From Marinobacter xestospongiae (GTDB lineage: Bacteria; Pseudomonadota; Gammaproteobacteria; Pseudomonadales; Oleiphilaceae), in assembly GCF_023156385.1 (NCBI RefSeq), contig NZ_JAKZAK010000013.1, positions 1-64,000 of the forward strand: a DNA stretch of 64,000 nucleotides. Reading direction: 5' to 3'. Under the pieces are notes generated by a model. It saw nothing but the letters and a program-made list of their open reading frames with translations. It was not told the origin of the DNA and did not search any database. A program made the position numbers and the translations under genes. Within the stretch, counting starts at the first letter, position 1. The number at the start of each line of letters is the position of its first letter. Positions 56,075 to 64,000 of the stretch are shown here, piece after piece.

Positions 56075-58747
56075 GTGACTGACACCTGCCGGACCACCTG
56101 CCCCTACTGTGGCGTGGGCTGTGGCGTGCTGTTCAAACCCGGAGCGTCCCGGCTCGCTGAGGCCACCGAGACGCCCGGCGCCGTGGCCGGAGACCCGGAC
56201 CATCCCGCCAACCACGGACGGTTGTGCGTGAAGGGCGCGAGCCTCCATGAAACCCTGGGCGATGACGGCCGCCTGTTGCAGCCGCGCCTGGCGGGGCGAG
56301 CCGTCGACTGGTCGGAGGCCCTGGCAGCCACGGCAGAGGCCATTCGCCAGGCCAGGGCCAGTCACGGCCCGGGGGCGGTGGCGTTCTACCTCTCCGGTCA
56401 GCTGCTGACCGAGGACTATTACGTTGCCAACAAGCTGGCCAAGGGCTTTATCGGCACGCCCCACGTCGACACCAATTCCCGGCTGTGTATGTCGTCGGCG
56501 GTGGCGGCCCACAAGCGGGCCTTTGGCGCCGACGCGGTGCCGGCCTGCTATGAGGATCTGGAACTGGCGGACCTGCTGGTGCTGGTGGGCAGCAATGCGG
56601 CCTGGAACCACCCGGTGCTGTACCAGCGCATGCAGGCGGCGGCCCGGACGGGACGGCGGGTGGTGGTGATTGATCCCCGGCGGACCGCCACCTGCGACCT
56701 GGCGGACCTGCACCTGCCCCTGCGACCGGGCTCGGACACGGTGCTGTTCAACGGCCTGCTGGTCTGGCTGGCGGACCACGGCGGCCTGGACCGGGACTAC
56801 CTCGAGCGCCACTGCAGCGGTCTGGAGGCCACCCTGGCCAGTGCCCGGGAGGCGGCGCCGGACAGCGCCAGCGTGGCGCACCAGTGCGATCTGCCTGTCG
56901 CTGATGTGGAAACCTTCTATCGCTGGTTCCAGCACACCCCACGCACCGTTACGGGGTTTTCCCAGGGCGCCAACCAGTCAGTGGCGGGGACCGACAAGGG
57001 CAATGCCATCATCAACTGTCACCTTGCCACCGGTCGGGTCGGCCGGCCGGGGGCCAGCCCCTTCTCACTCACCGGCCAGCCCAACGCCATGGGGGGGCGG
57101 GAGGTCGGCGGACTGGCCAACACCCTGGCCGCCCACCTGGACTACCAGACGCCGGGGGCCCGGGAACTGGTGGCGGACTTCTGGGGAACGGACGCGCTGG
57201 CCGATGGCCCTGGCCTCAAGGCGGTGGACCTGTTTGAGGCCATCCATCGCGGCGATATCCAGGTGCTGTGGGTGATGGCGACCAACCCGGCGGTGAGCCT
57301 GCCGGACAGCGAGCGGGTCCGCGAAGCCCTGGCCCGCTGCCCCACGGTGATCGTTTCCGACTGCGTTGCCAACACCGACACCGCGGCGTTTGCCGACATC
57401 CTACTGCCCGCCGCTGGCTGGGGCGAGAAGGACGGGACCGTGACCAACTCTGAACGGCGTATCTCCCGCCAGCGGGGGCTGATGCCACCGGCCGGGGACG
57501 CCCGGCCGGACTGGTGGATTATGGCGGAGGTCGCGCAGCGGCTGGGGTACGGCGAGGCATTCCGCTACCAGGGGCCCGCGGACATCTTCCGCGAACACGC
57601 CGCGTTGTCAGGGGTTGGTAACGACGCATCCGCCGCTACCGGCCCGCGTTGCTTCGACATCCGTGGCCTCAGCGAGCTGTCGGACCGGGACTACGATCGC
57701 CTGGCGCCGGTGCAGTGGCCGGTCAATGATGCGTTTCCCCAGGGCCGGCAGCGACTGTTTGATGATGGCCGTTTCTGCACCGACGATGGCCGTGCCCGGT
57801 TGGTGCCGATCCAGACGGTCTGGCCGGAAAGCCGCCCCGACTCGAACCATCCGCTGGTGGTCAACAGCGGTCGTATCCGTGACCAGTGGCACACCATGAC
57901 CCGCACCGCGCGGGCACCGCGGCTGTTGCAGCACCGCTCGGAGCCATTCATTGAGGCCCACCCCCAGGATCTGGCCCGCCATCAGCTGGTGGACGGTGAC
58001 CTGGCGGTACTGACACGGCAGCGTCAGCGGTTTGTCGGACGGGTGCGGGCCAGTCGTGGTCAACGTCCCGGAGAGGTGTTTGTGCCAATCCACTGGAACC
58101 GCCAGTTCACCCCCGCCGGGCTGGCATCGGCGTTGATGCCAGCGGTGACCGATCCGCTGTCTGGCCAGCCGGAATCCAAGCACGGGGTGGCGGCACTGAC
58201 GCCGTTCCGGGCCCGTTGGCATGCCCGCCTGCTGGTTCACCGGGATCGGCCGCGGCGCTGGCGGGCGGAATACTGGTGTCATGTGCCTCTGGCGGGTTGC
58301 GACAGCTGGTGGCTGGCAGGCACCGATCAGCGTCATTGGCTGGACGATGCCGATGACTGGCTGGGCGGCGCCCCGCAACTGGTGATGAGCGATCCGGCGG
58401 AGGGCCGTTTTCGGGCGGCGCGGCTGAAGGATGGCCGACTGGAAGCCATGCTGCTGGTGGAGCGGCAGCCACAGCAGCTGCCGGATCTGGCCTGGTTGGA
58501 GCAGTGCTTTCTCAGTGAAGCCCTGGAAGAGAGCGAACGACGGGCGTTGCTGGCGGCCCGGGATGTAGCGCGGGAGGACGTAGGCGCCATTGTCTGCAGC
58601 TGTTTTCAGGTGGGGCAGCGGCAGATTGCGTCGGCGGTGGCTGACGGTGCCGACTCGGTGACGGCGCTGGGGCAACAGCTGCGTTGCGGCACCAACTGTG
58701 GCTCCTGTGTGCCGGAACTGAAGGGCCTGCTGGCGGAGCTGACCTAA
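56075..58747 (+). CDS. nasA: Assimilatory nitrate reductase catalytic subunit NasA
   Basis: 890 residues from a GTG with AGGAG six bases upstream. The N-terminal [4Fe-4S] ligands are in CRTTCPYCGVGCGVL with the last Cys in GRLCVKGASLHETLG. The molybdopterin oxidoreductase core follows (NSRLCMSSAVAAHKRAFGAD; GKMMWVMATNPAVSLPDS-like VLWVMATNPAVSLPDSERV), then the molydop-binding domain (NSGRIRDQWHTMTRT), and a C-terminal BFD-like [2Fe-2S] domain (VCSCFQVGQRQI; CGTNCGSCVPELKGLL) as in Klebsiella NasA. It reduces nitrate to nitrite in the cytoplasm with electrons probably from the NasC-like protein. It is divergent from nasST and has its own leader. Confidence 0.96.
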   Translation: MTDTCRTTCPYCGVGCGVLFKPGASRLAEATETPGAVAGDPDHPANHGRLCVKGASLHETLGDDGRLLQPRLAGRAVDWSEALAATAEAIRQARASHGPGAVAFYLSGQLLTEDYYVANKLAKGFIGTPHVDTNSRLCMSSAVAAHKRAFGADAVPACYEDLELADLLVLVGSNAAWNHPVLYQRMQAAARTGRRVVVIDPRRTATCDLADLHLPLRPGSDTVLFNGLLVWLADHGGLDRDYLERHCSGLEATLASAREAAPDSASVAHQCDLPVADVETFYRWFQHTPRTVTGFSQGANQSVAGTDKGNAIINCHLATGRVGRPGASPFSLTGQPNAMGGREVGGLANTLAAHLDYQTPGARELVADFWGTDALADGPGLKAVDLFEAIHRGDIQVLWVMATNPAVSLPDSERVREALARCPTVIVSDCVANTDTAAFADILLPAAGWGEKDGTVTNSERRISRQRGLMPPAGDARPDWWIMAEVAQRLGYGEAFRYQGPADIFREHAALSGVGNDASAATGPRCFDIRGLSELSDRDYDRLAPVQWPVNDAFPQGRQRLFDDGRFCTDDGRARLVPIQTVWPESRPDSNHPLVVNSGRIRDQWHTMTRTARAPRLLQHRSEPFIEAHPQDLARHQLVDGDLAVLTRQRQRFVGRVRASRGQRPGEVFVPIHWNRQFTPAGLASALMPAVTDPLSGQPESKHGVAALTPFRARWHARLLVHRDRPRRWRAEYWCHVPLAGCDSWWLAGTDQRHWLDDADDWLGGAPQLVMSDPAEGRFRAARLKDGRLEAMLLVERQPQQLPDLAWLEQCFLSEALEESERRALLAARDVAREDVGAIVCSCFQVGQRQIASAVADGADSVTALGQQLRCGTNCGSCVPELKGLLAELT

Positions 58748-59442
58748 TCCACTTTGTGCAACATCGCCAGCGGTACCCGGTAGCGCACCTCACGACCACG
58801 GTGGGTGTCGTCACAGCACACCGTGCAGGTCTTGCGGTTGACCCGGAGGATGCGGCCCTGGTGCTGGTTGGCGCCGTGGCCGAAACGGACCCGGTCGCCG
58901 GCCTGCCACCGGGCCCGGGCTGATGCCTCCCGGGGCAGGTCGAACGGCGTGGTGGCCAGTGTCAGGCCACGCTGACCGGCTGCAGCCAGCAGGTACTGGC
59001 GCACCGCGAGGGCGCGGCCACTGTGGTGCAGCTGGTCGAGGATGCGGTAGAAATGGCCGTTGTGTACCGAGCCATGGAAGCGTTTGCCCGCCACCTGTTG
59101 CAGCAGGTGGGCAAACTCGTGACAACAGGTGTGGGCCAGCAGGTTGGCGCTGGAGAGTTCGCCGTTGAAGTACCGGCGTTGCTGGATCTCGCGGCTGGAC
59201 AGCCAGGTCACGGCGGTGGTGGCGCTTTGCTTGGCGGCGATCATGCGGGCACCGTAGGTGATCAGGTGCTGGCGGTCACGGGGATCGTAGCGGTGATAGG
59301 TTGCCTGGCCATGGCCAACCCGGCAGGTCAGGCTGGTGCCGGACTGGCGTTCACGGATGTGCCGGGCCTGGGGCGACCACAGCAGTTCGTGGGTGGCTTG
59401 GCAGAGCAACTGGCCCAGTTGCTGATGAGGGCTGGGAGCCAT
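58744..59442 (-). CDS. SprT-like zinc metalloprotease-family protein with C-terminal KOW/SH3-like domain
   Basis: 232 residues. The SprT-type pattern is LITYGARMIAAK, LSSREIQQRRYFNGEL and the zincin motif HEFAH within LLAHTCCHEFAHLLQQVAGKRFHGSVHNGHFY. In place of the C-terminal zinc ribbon usual for SprT there is a basic, beta-rich tail of about 55 residues (WQAGDRVRFGHGANQHQGRILRVNRKTCTVCC) that resembles a KOW/SH3-type nucleic-acid-binding fold. It may act near DNA or RNA, like SprT/Spartan proteases, but the substrate is unknown. Its stop overlaps the convergent nasA stop by four bases. Confidence 0.82.
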   Translation of the reverse strand: MAPSPHQQLGQLLCQATHELLWSPQARHIRERQSGTSLTCRVGHGQATYHRYDPRDRQHLITYGARMIAAKQSATTAVTWLSSREIQQRRYFNGELSSANLLAHTCCHEFAHLLQQVAGKRFHGSVHNGHFYRILDQLHHSGRALAVRQYLLAAAGQRGLTLATTPFDLPREASARARWQAGDRVRFGHGANQHQGRILRVNRKTCTVCCDDTHRGREVRYRVPLAMLHKVD

Positions 59443-59508
59443 CGGGCAATATGTCCGGCCGGGTGATGGGTTCGAGACGCATCATACCCGCCCGGTCACT
59501 CGTTGTCG

Positions 59509-60278
<770 letters not shown>

Positions 60279-60282
<4 letters not shown>

Positions 60283-60689
60283 GATGCCGGCTCCGTCAAC
60301 AGGACCACGTCCTTGTAGCCCGCCTCTTCCAAGTGCCGCAGTACTGACTCCAGATCGGCCATGGCCAGCTCGTTGGCTGCGGCGATCTTCAGCGGCGTGG
60401 TCTCATCGGGTTTTGGCAGTTGTGACACCAGAGTCTCTTCACTGACATCCTGCCCCCCCACCTGCCAGCGGCCGTTGGCATTAAGCACCAGATCCGCGGC
60501 GGGTTTCTGGTCTTTGGCATCGTCTGCCACCCCAGGCAGTTCTGGCAGTGGGGTATCCGACAACTGGCCGGCCACGATAAAGAACATCAGCAGCAGGAAG
60601 ACCAGATTGATCAATGGCAGCAGGCTGTCCTCTACCCGATCCATCAGGGTCTTCCCGCTTCCGGGAGGAGGCGGTACCAGGGATTCCAT
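60279..60689 (-). CDS. exbD: ExbD/TolR family protein (second copy)
   Basis: 136 residues. A single membrane helix carries the proton-path Asn/Asp region ([25 protein letters not shown]); the usual conserved Asp of ExbD (PLIDVVFLLLIFF) is replaced by Asn in PLINLVF. The periplasmic part [22 protein letters not shown] is ExbD-like. Two different ExbD copies side by side are common in gammaproteobacterial TonB clusters, with one often lacking the Asp. It lies three bases after the first exbD. Confidence 0.9.
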
Positions 60690-60692
60690 AGC

Positions 60693-61094
60693 TTACTCGC
60701 TTTCTTGCGCCGGGGCGGATCGTTGCCAGTGAGGCTCAATGCCCGCGGTTTTCAGGGTCGTGAGGGTGCGGGTGAAGTCGGTCAGCTGTGCCTCACCTGT
60801 GGTCGCCAGATTGACTTCGGTCACCTGGGTGCGCCGTAATTCCTGCAACAGCGCCGGCAGGGCCCACTCCTGGTCCTGCCAGCGAATCTGGCCGGAGGCC
60901 TCCACCACCAGTTCCGGCAAGGGATCGCCGTCTACCGACTGCCCCGGAGCGGTGCTGTTGTCCAGCTCCAGGAAACTGGTGGGCAGCAGGCGGCTGGTGA
61001 GCATGAAGAACACCAGCAGGATAAACACCACGTCGATCAGTGGTGTAATCCGTATTGGGATGGGCCGGGATGGCCGTGGATCAACCAGCTGCAT
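60693..61094 (-). CDS. exbD: ExbD family protein (first copy)
   Basis: 133 residues from the ATG at 61094; the longer frame upstream is the exbB gene in another frame. The helix has the canonical proton-path Asp (IRITPLIDVVFILLVFFMLTS). The periplasmic domain, from SFLELDNSTAPGQ to the C-terminus, is ExbD-like. It forms the proton-driven motor with ExbB. Its start overlaps the exbB stop by 14 bases, so the two are translationally coupled. Confidence 0.92.
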   Translation of the reverse strand: MQLVDPRPSRPIPIRITPLIDVVFILLVFFMLTSRLLPTSFLELDNSTAPGQSVDGDPLPELVVEASGQIRWQDQEWALPALLQELRRTQVTEVNLATTGEAQLTDFTRTLTTLKTAGIEPHWQRSAPAQESE

Positions 61095-61896
61095 GGGCGA
61101 CGCGGGCCGATGCAGTGGCGGTGCTGGTGTCCTGTCTGGCGGCCGGTTTCTGGCGTGCCGGGGCTTCCGGCTGACGCTCCACTTCTTCCGCCGCAGCCGG
61201 CATGTCGATGGCGGTTGGCTGCTCCGGAATTGCCGGTGCCAGAACGGTGACCAGGGCGCCATTCACCAGATTGTTGAGACGGCGCAGACGGAACTCCACC
61301 CAGGCCGCCAGCGCGGCGAACGGGATCGCCACGATCAGGCCCGCAGCGGTGGTGGTCAGGGCCTCGTAGATGCCGCCGCTGAGCTGGCTGGCATCGGCCC
61401 GGCCTTCGGTGGCGGCCATGGCGCTGAACGCGTCCATCATCCCCAGGACCGTCCCCAGCAGACCCAGCAAAGGCGCCAGAGCGGCGATCACTTCGAGGAT
61501 TTTCAGTGGTCCCTCGAACGGTTCCAGGGCCGCACGGGCGTCCCGGGCCAGGGTTTCCCGAACGATGTTGGGCTCGTCATGGTTGAGGCGGGCGGCCATG
61601 GTGTCGGCGGTCAGTCGGCGCAACGGGTTCTGGCGCTGGAACCAGCCGATGCCGGCCATCACCCGATCGGCACAGGCCTGGCTGGGGCTGTGGTGCCAGT
61701 CGTCGATCACCCGGCGCAGGGAACGGGGCAGACGGGGGGCATAGATTGCGCCACACAACATCAGGTAGACGAAAGTAACCACCCCGGCGGCGGCCAGAAC
61801 CAGCAGGACCATAATCACCGGTCCGCCCATGTCGATCAGTTGCTGCAGCGGTCCGGAGAGAAGGTCGGTCGATTGAGTGAGAGTGTTGTCAGCCAT
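61081..61896 (-). CDS. exbB: ExbB/MotA/TolQ family proton channel protein
   Basis: 271 residues with three main helices: near 25-50 (GGPVIMVLLVLAAAGVVTFVYLM), about 140-165 (LEVIAALAPLLGLLGTVLGMMDAF) and 185-210 (ALTTTAAGLIVAIPFAALAAWVEFRLRRL), the standard MotA/TolQ/ExbB pattern with the conserved APLLGLLGTV. The C-terminal 50 residues are a soluble Ala/Glu/Thr-rich tail. It assembles with ExbD and TonB to use the proton gradient. It is first in the unit exbB-exbD-exbD-tonB; a Fur box lies just upstream. Confidence 0.95.
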   Translation of the reverse strand: MADNTLTQSTDLLSGPLQQLIDMGGPVIMVLLVLAAAGVVTFVYLMLCGAIYAPRLPRSLRRVIDDWHHSPSQACADRVMAGIGWFQRQNPLRRLTADTMAARLNHDEPNIVRETLARDARAALEPFEGPLKILEVIAALAPLLGLLGTVLGMMDAFSAMAATEGRADASQLSGGIYEALTTTAAGLIVAIPFAALAAWVEFRLRRLNNLVNGALVTVLAPAIPEQPTAIDMPAAAEEVERQPEAPARQKPAARQDTSTATASARVAHAAG

Positions 61897-61926
61897 GACT
61901 GCCCCAACGAGAAAACGGAAATGAGC

Positions 61927-61945
61927 GAAAATGATAACGATTACT
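61927..61945 (-). promoter_or_regulatory. Fur box upstream of exbB
   Basis: GAAAATGATAACGATTACT matches the 19-base Fur consensus at 14 positions, including the ATGATAA core, and ends 30 bases before the exbB start. It predicts iron repression of the tonB unit. I see no gene in the rest of 61897-62122, which must also carry the start signals of the divergent sensor gene. Confidence 0.75.
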
Positions 61946-62122
61946 GTTAGAGATTTGAAGCCGTAAACTGCAGAAACCTGCTCATCTGTTAAACTGGGAA
62001 CGCATCGGCGGGGAGTCCGTGAGCCTCTCTACGCCCCTCGGGAATGCTGTCGTCCGGCTCTGCGGGTTCAGGATGGCGGTTGCGGTTCCCATCGATCCAT
62101 GCCGGAGTAGTCTTACTGAGTT

Positions 62123-64000
62123 ATGTTGCGTCGCTGGCTTGATAGTCTGGTCAATCGGGCCGTGCTTCTGGTGGTAGGGGCCATCCTGTTGACCGCCCTT
62201 GCGGTGAGCCTGTCCAACTCCCTGGCCAGCCGGCAGGAGCTGCAGGCCCAGGCGGAAGCCCGGGTAGCCATCATGGCCGGGCTGATGGCCTCCGAGCTGG
62301 ACCAGAAACTGTCGGTCCGGCTGGAAGCCATCTCGGACGTGGCCGCCCACCTGGCGATGGACCGTGTGGCCTTCGAGAGTCGGGCCCAGTTACTGGTAGA
62401 CCGGCAGGTGGCCCTGCGGCATCTGTTTGATGGCATTTACCTGTTTGACGCCAAAGGCACGCTGATTGGTGCCTACCCGGAGGGGCGGGAGCACCTAGGC
62501 ACCGATATCCGTGATCGACCCTACTTCCGCCAGACCCTGGGGCAGCTGACGCCGGTGATCTCCGAACCCTACCGGGCCTACGGCACCGACCTGCCGGAGA
62601 TCATGGTGGCCGCGCCGGTGTTTGATCACCAACGCCAGTTGGTGGGGGTGCTGGGCGGCGCCATTCACCTGGATGGCGAGAACTTCATGGCCGACATTGC
62701 CAGCGTTCACATCGGGCGCACCGGCTATGTTGGAATTGGTACCCAGAGCGGTATCACCCTCGCCCATGGCGACGACACCAGCCAGGTGATGCAGCCGATC
62801 CCCGCCAGCAATGCTCCGGTCACCGCCGCTCTGCAAGGCTTTGAGGGTACTCAGATTTCGCCCAACAAGGATGGCAAGCGCTCTCTGGTGTCGATTCGCC
62901 AGCTCAACCAGGCGCCCTGGTTTGTCGGGGTGATCTGGCCCCTGCAAGAAGCCTTCGCCCCGGCCTCCCGCCTCACCGATATGCTGGCCTGGGTGCTGTT
63001 GGCGGTGATGCTGGTGCTGGTGCCGATCGCATTGTGGGGCTTCCGCCTGCTATTGGCACCATTGACCGACCTCTCCCAGCAGATCACCGATCGCCACCTG
63101 GGGTTGCGATCCCGCCGGGTCAGCGTTGGTGGTGGCCGGGAGATCCGCCAGGTGGCCGACACCTTCAACACGGTGATGGATGAGCGTACCGAGGTGGTCA
63201 ACTCGCTGGCGGATCGTGAGGCCTTTTTTCGCTCGCTGTCCCAGCGCTCCCCCATTGGCATCCTGCAGGCGGATGTGCTGGGCCGGGTCGAGTTCGTCAA
63301 CCCCGCCTGTGAGGACATCGTCGGCGTGCCTGCAGATCAGATCCGCCACCTGCCGCTGACGGCGCTGATCCACTCCGCTGATCGCCACACGGTGGTTGCG
63401 GATTGGCGTCGTATTCGTCAGCAGGGCGGGGTCTACCGCGGTCGTTTCCGGGTGGAGCACAAGCAGGGGCGGGGCACCCGCTGGGTGGATGTGATGACGA
63501 CGGTGATCGACGCTCCCGGCAAGACCCTCGGTACCCTCACCGTCATTCGCGACATCACCCACGAGCTGGCGGTGGAAGCCGAGCTGAAAGCGGAGCAGAA
63601 ACGCGCCGAGAGCATCCTCAGTGTGCTGCGCGAAGGGGTGTTGTTGACCGATCCCCAGGGTGCGGTTCGCTACGCCAACCAGGGTGCCTGCGAATACATG
63701 GGCAGTCCGTTGCTATGTGAGGGCAGCAATTTCTTTGATCGGGTCATCATTGAGGCCGACGGGATGCGCTGGCGCCGTGAGCGTTTCCTGGCACAGTCGG
63801 AGGTTCCGGTGCTGGACGCGGTGTTGCGCAATACCCAGGGCCAGAAGTTTGATGTTGAGCTGACCATGCTGCGGTTGAGCCCTGGCGGAGACAACGAACG
63901 TCTGGTGTTTGTGTTGCGGGATGACAGCGAGCGGCGGCAACAGGAACGTCAGTTGTCCTGGGAAGCCAGTCACGATGCCCTGACCGGGGTGATGAACCGA
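62123..64000 (+). CDS. Sensor diguanylate cyclase (dCache-HAMP-PAS-PAS-GGDEF), 3' end beyond window
   Basis: At least 626 residues, open to the window edge. A helix at 12-34 and another at 287-311 (LAWVLLAVMLVLVPIALW) enclose a periplasmic double-Cache sensor (LFDGIYLFDAKGTLIGAYPEG; TDIRDRPYFRQTL; VHIGRTGYVGIGTQSG). A HAMP-like linker (LLAPLTDLSQQITDRH) leads to two PAS domains, about 375-490 (IGILQADVLGRVEFVNPACEDIVG) and 500-600 (GVLLTDPQGAVRYANQGACEYMG). The final SHDALTGVMNR is the first motif of a GGDEF domain. It probably converts an extracellular small-ligand signal into cyclic di-GMP; a C-terminal EAL domain could follow outside the window. Confidence 0.9.
   Translation, partial: MLRRWLDSLVNRAVLLVVGAILLTALAVSLSNSLASRQELQAQAEARVAIMAGLMASELDQKLSVRLEAISDVAAHLAMDRVAFESRAQLLVDRQVALRHLFDGIYLFDAKGTLIGAYPEGREHLGTDIRDRPYFRQTLGQLTPVISEPYRAYGTDLPEIMVAAPVFDHQRQLVGVLGGAIHLDGENFMADIASVHIGRTGYVGIGTQSGITLAHGDDTSQVMQPIPASNAPVTAALQGFEGTQISPNKDGKRSLVSIRQLNQAPWFVGVIWPLQEAFAPASRLTDMLAWVLLAVMLVLVPIALWGFRLLLAPLTDLSQQITDRHLGLRSRRVSVGGGREIRQVADTFNTVMDERTEVVNSLADREAFFRSLSQRSPIGILQADVLGRVEFVNPACEDIVGVPADQIRHLPLTALIHSADRHTVVADWRRIRQQGGVYRGRFRVEHKQGRGTRWVDVMTTVIDAPGKTLGTLTVIRDITHELAVEAELKAEQKRAESILSVLREGVLLTDPQGAVRYANQGACEYMGSPLLCEGSNFFDRVIIEADGMRWRRERFLAQSEVPVLDAVLRNTQGQKFDVELTMLRLSPGGDNERLVFVLRDDSERRQQERQLSWEASHDALTGVMNR

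Noticed and set aside
61897..62122. Possible c-di-GMP riboswitch before the sensor cyclase
   Set aside because: The conserved GEMM core and the tetraloop-receptor pattern were not found; only a Fur box for the divergent gene is supported.

Overview
This window looks like a chromosomal segment of a marine, hydrocarbon- or lipid-associated gammaproteobacterium of the Alcanivorax/Marinobacter kind. The grounds are high GC, a wax ester synthase/DGAT very like the Alcanivorax AtfA type, an ectoine-type osmolyte locus, an Ndh-type NADH dehydrogenase, an assimilatory nitrate system with NasS/NasT and a TonB/ExbB/two-ExbD energy module. Genus is an inference. No rRNA, tRNA, CRISPR array, insertion sequence or prophage was seen.

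Layout. 1-8.9 kb: surface and secretion block on the minus strand, with a two-partner-secretion exoprotein (TpsA), its outer-membrane translocator (TpsB) and a DUF4347/cadherin-like giant adhesin cut by the left edge. 9.2-12.1 kb: membrane diguanylate cyclase translationally coupled to an orphan peptide-type solute-binding protein. 12.1-17.5 kb: ndh, then a lower-GC patch of small genes (CbrC family, a membrane-anchored SspB-like protein, two unknowns), a PEBP-family protein and a periplasmic glutaredoxin-like protein. 17.5-24.1 kb: ECF sigma factor and zinc-finger anti-sigma, divergent from a tight operon of a TVP38/flavoprotein-disulfide-reductase fusion, radical SAM enzyme, sodium:solute symporter and atypical metallophosphoesterase; I recognise no pathway for it. 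24.2-27.7 kb: ectA, ectB and the specialised aspartokinase, with no ectC between ectB and ask or anywhere else in the window. 27.8-38.7 kb: housekeeping and unknown genes (DUF3429, DUF6482, tag, phosphopantetheinyl transferase, pdxH, DUF748, yfbR, SDR, degenerate GGDEF, class II amidotransferase, DUF2156). 38.7-45.7 kb: MalT-like LuxR regulator, PF10118 ferritin-like protein, AraC regulator, TM2 protein, wax ester synthase/DGAT. 45.8-58.7 kb: complete nitrate assimilation locus. 58.7-61.9 kb: SprT-like protein and tonB/exbD/exbD/exbB with a Fur box. 62.1 kb to the right edge: a sensor diguanylate cyclase, truncated.

The nitrate locus is the best-resolved system. Three transcription units (nasC-like/nirB/nirD; nrtABD; nasA) each have a GG-N10-GC sigma-54 promoter, a 5' leader, and a stem-loop of the form GGC-ANNGNN-GCC whose 3' arm is also the start of a strong intrinsic terminator. 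That is the geometry expected for antitermination by the ANTAR protein NasT, encoded in the middle of the locus next to its nitrate-sensing partner NasS. Candidate NtrC sites lie upstream of two of the promoters. The inferred logic is nitrogen limitation (NtrC/sigma-54) for initiation and nitrate/nitrite (NasS-NasT) for read-through.

The less described material is the ECF/TVP38-reductase/radical SAM/symporter/phosphoesterase cluster, the membrane-anchored SspB-like protein, the ectC-less ectoine locus and the diguanylate cyclase-solute-binding protein pair.
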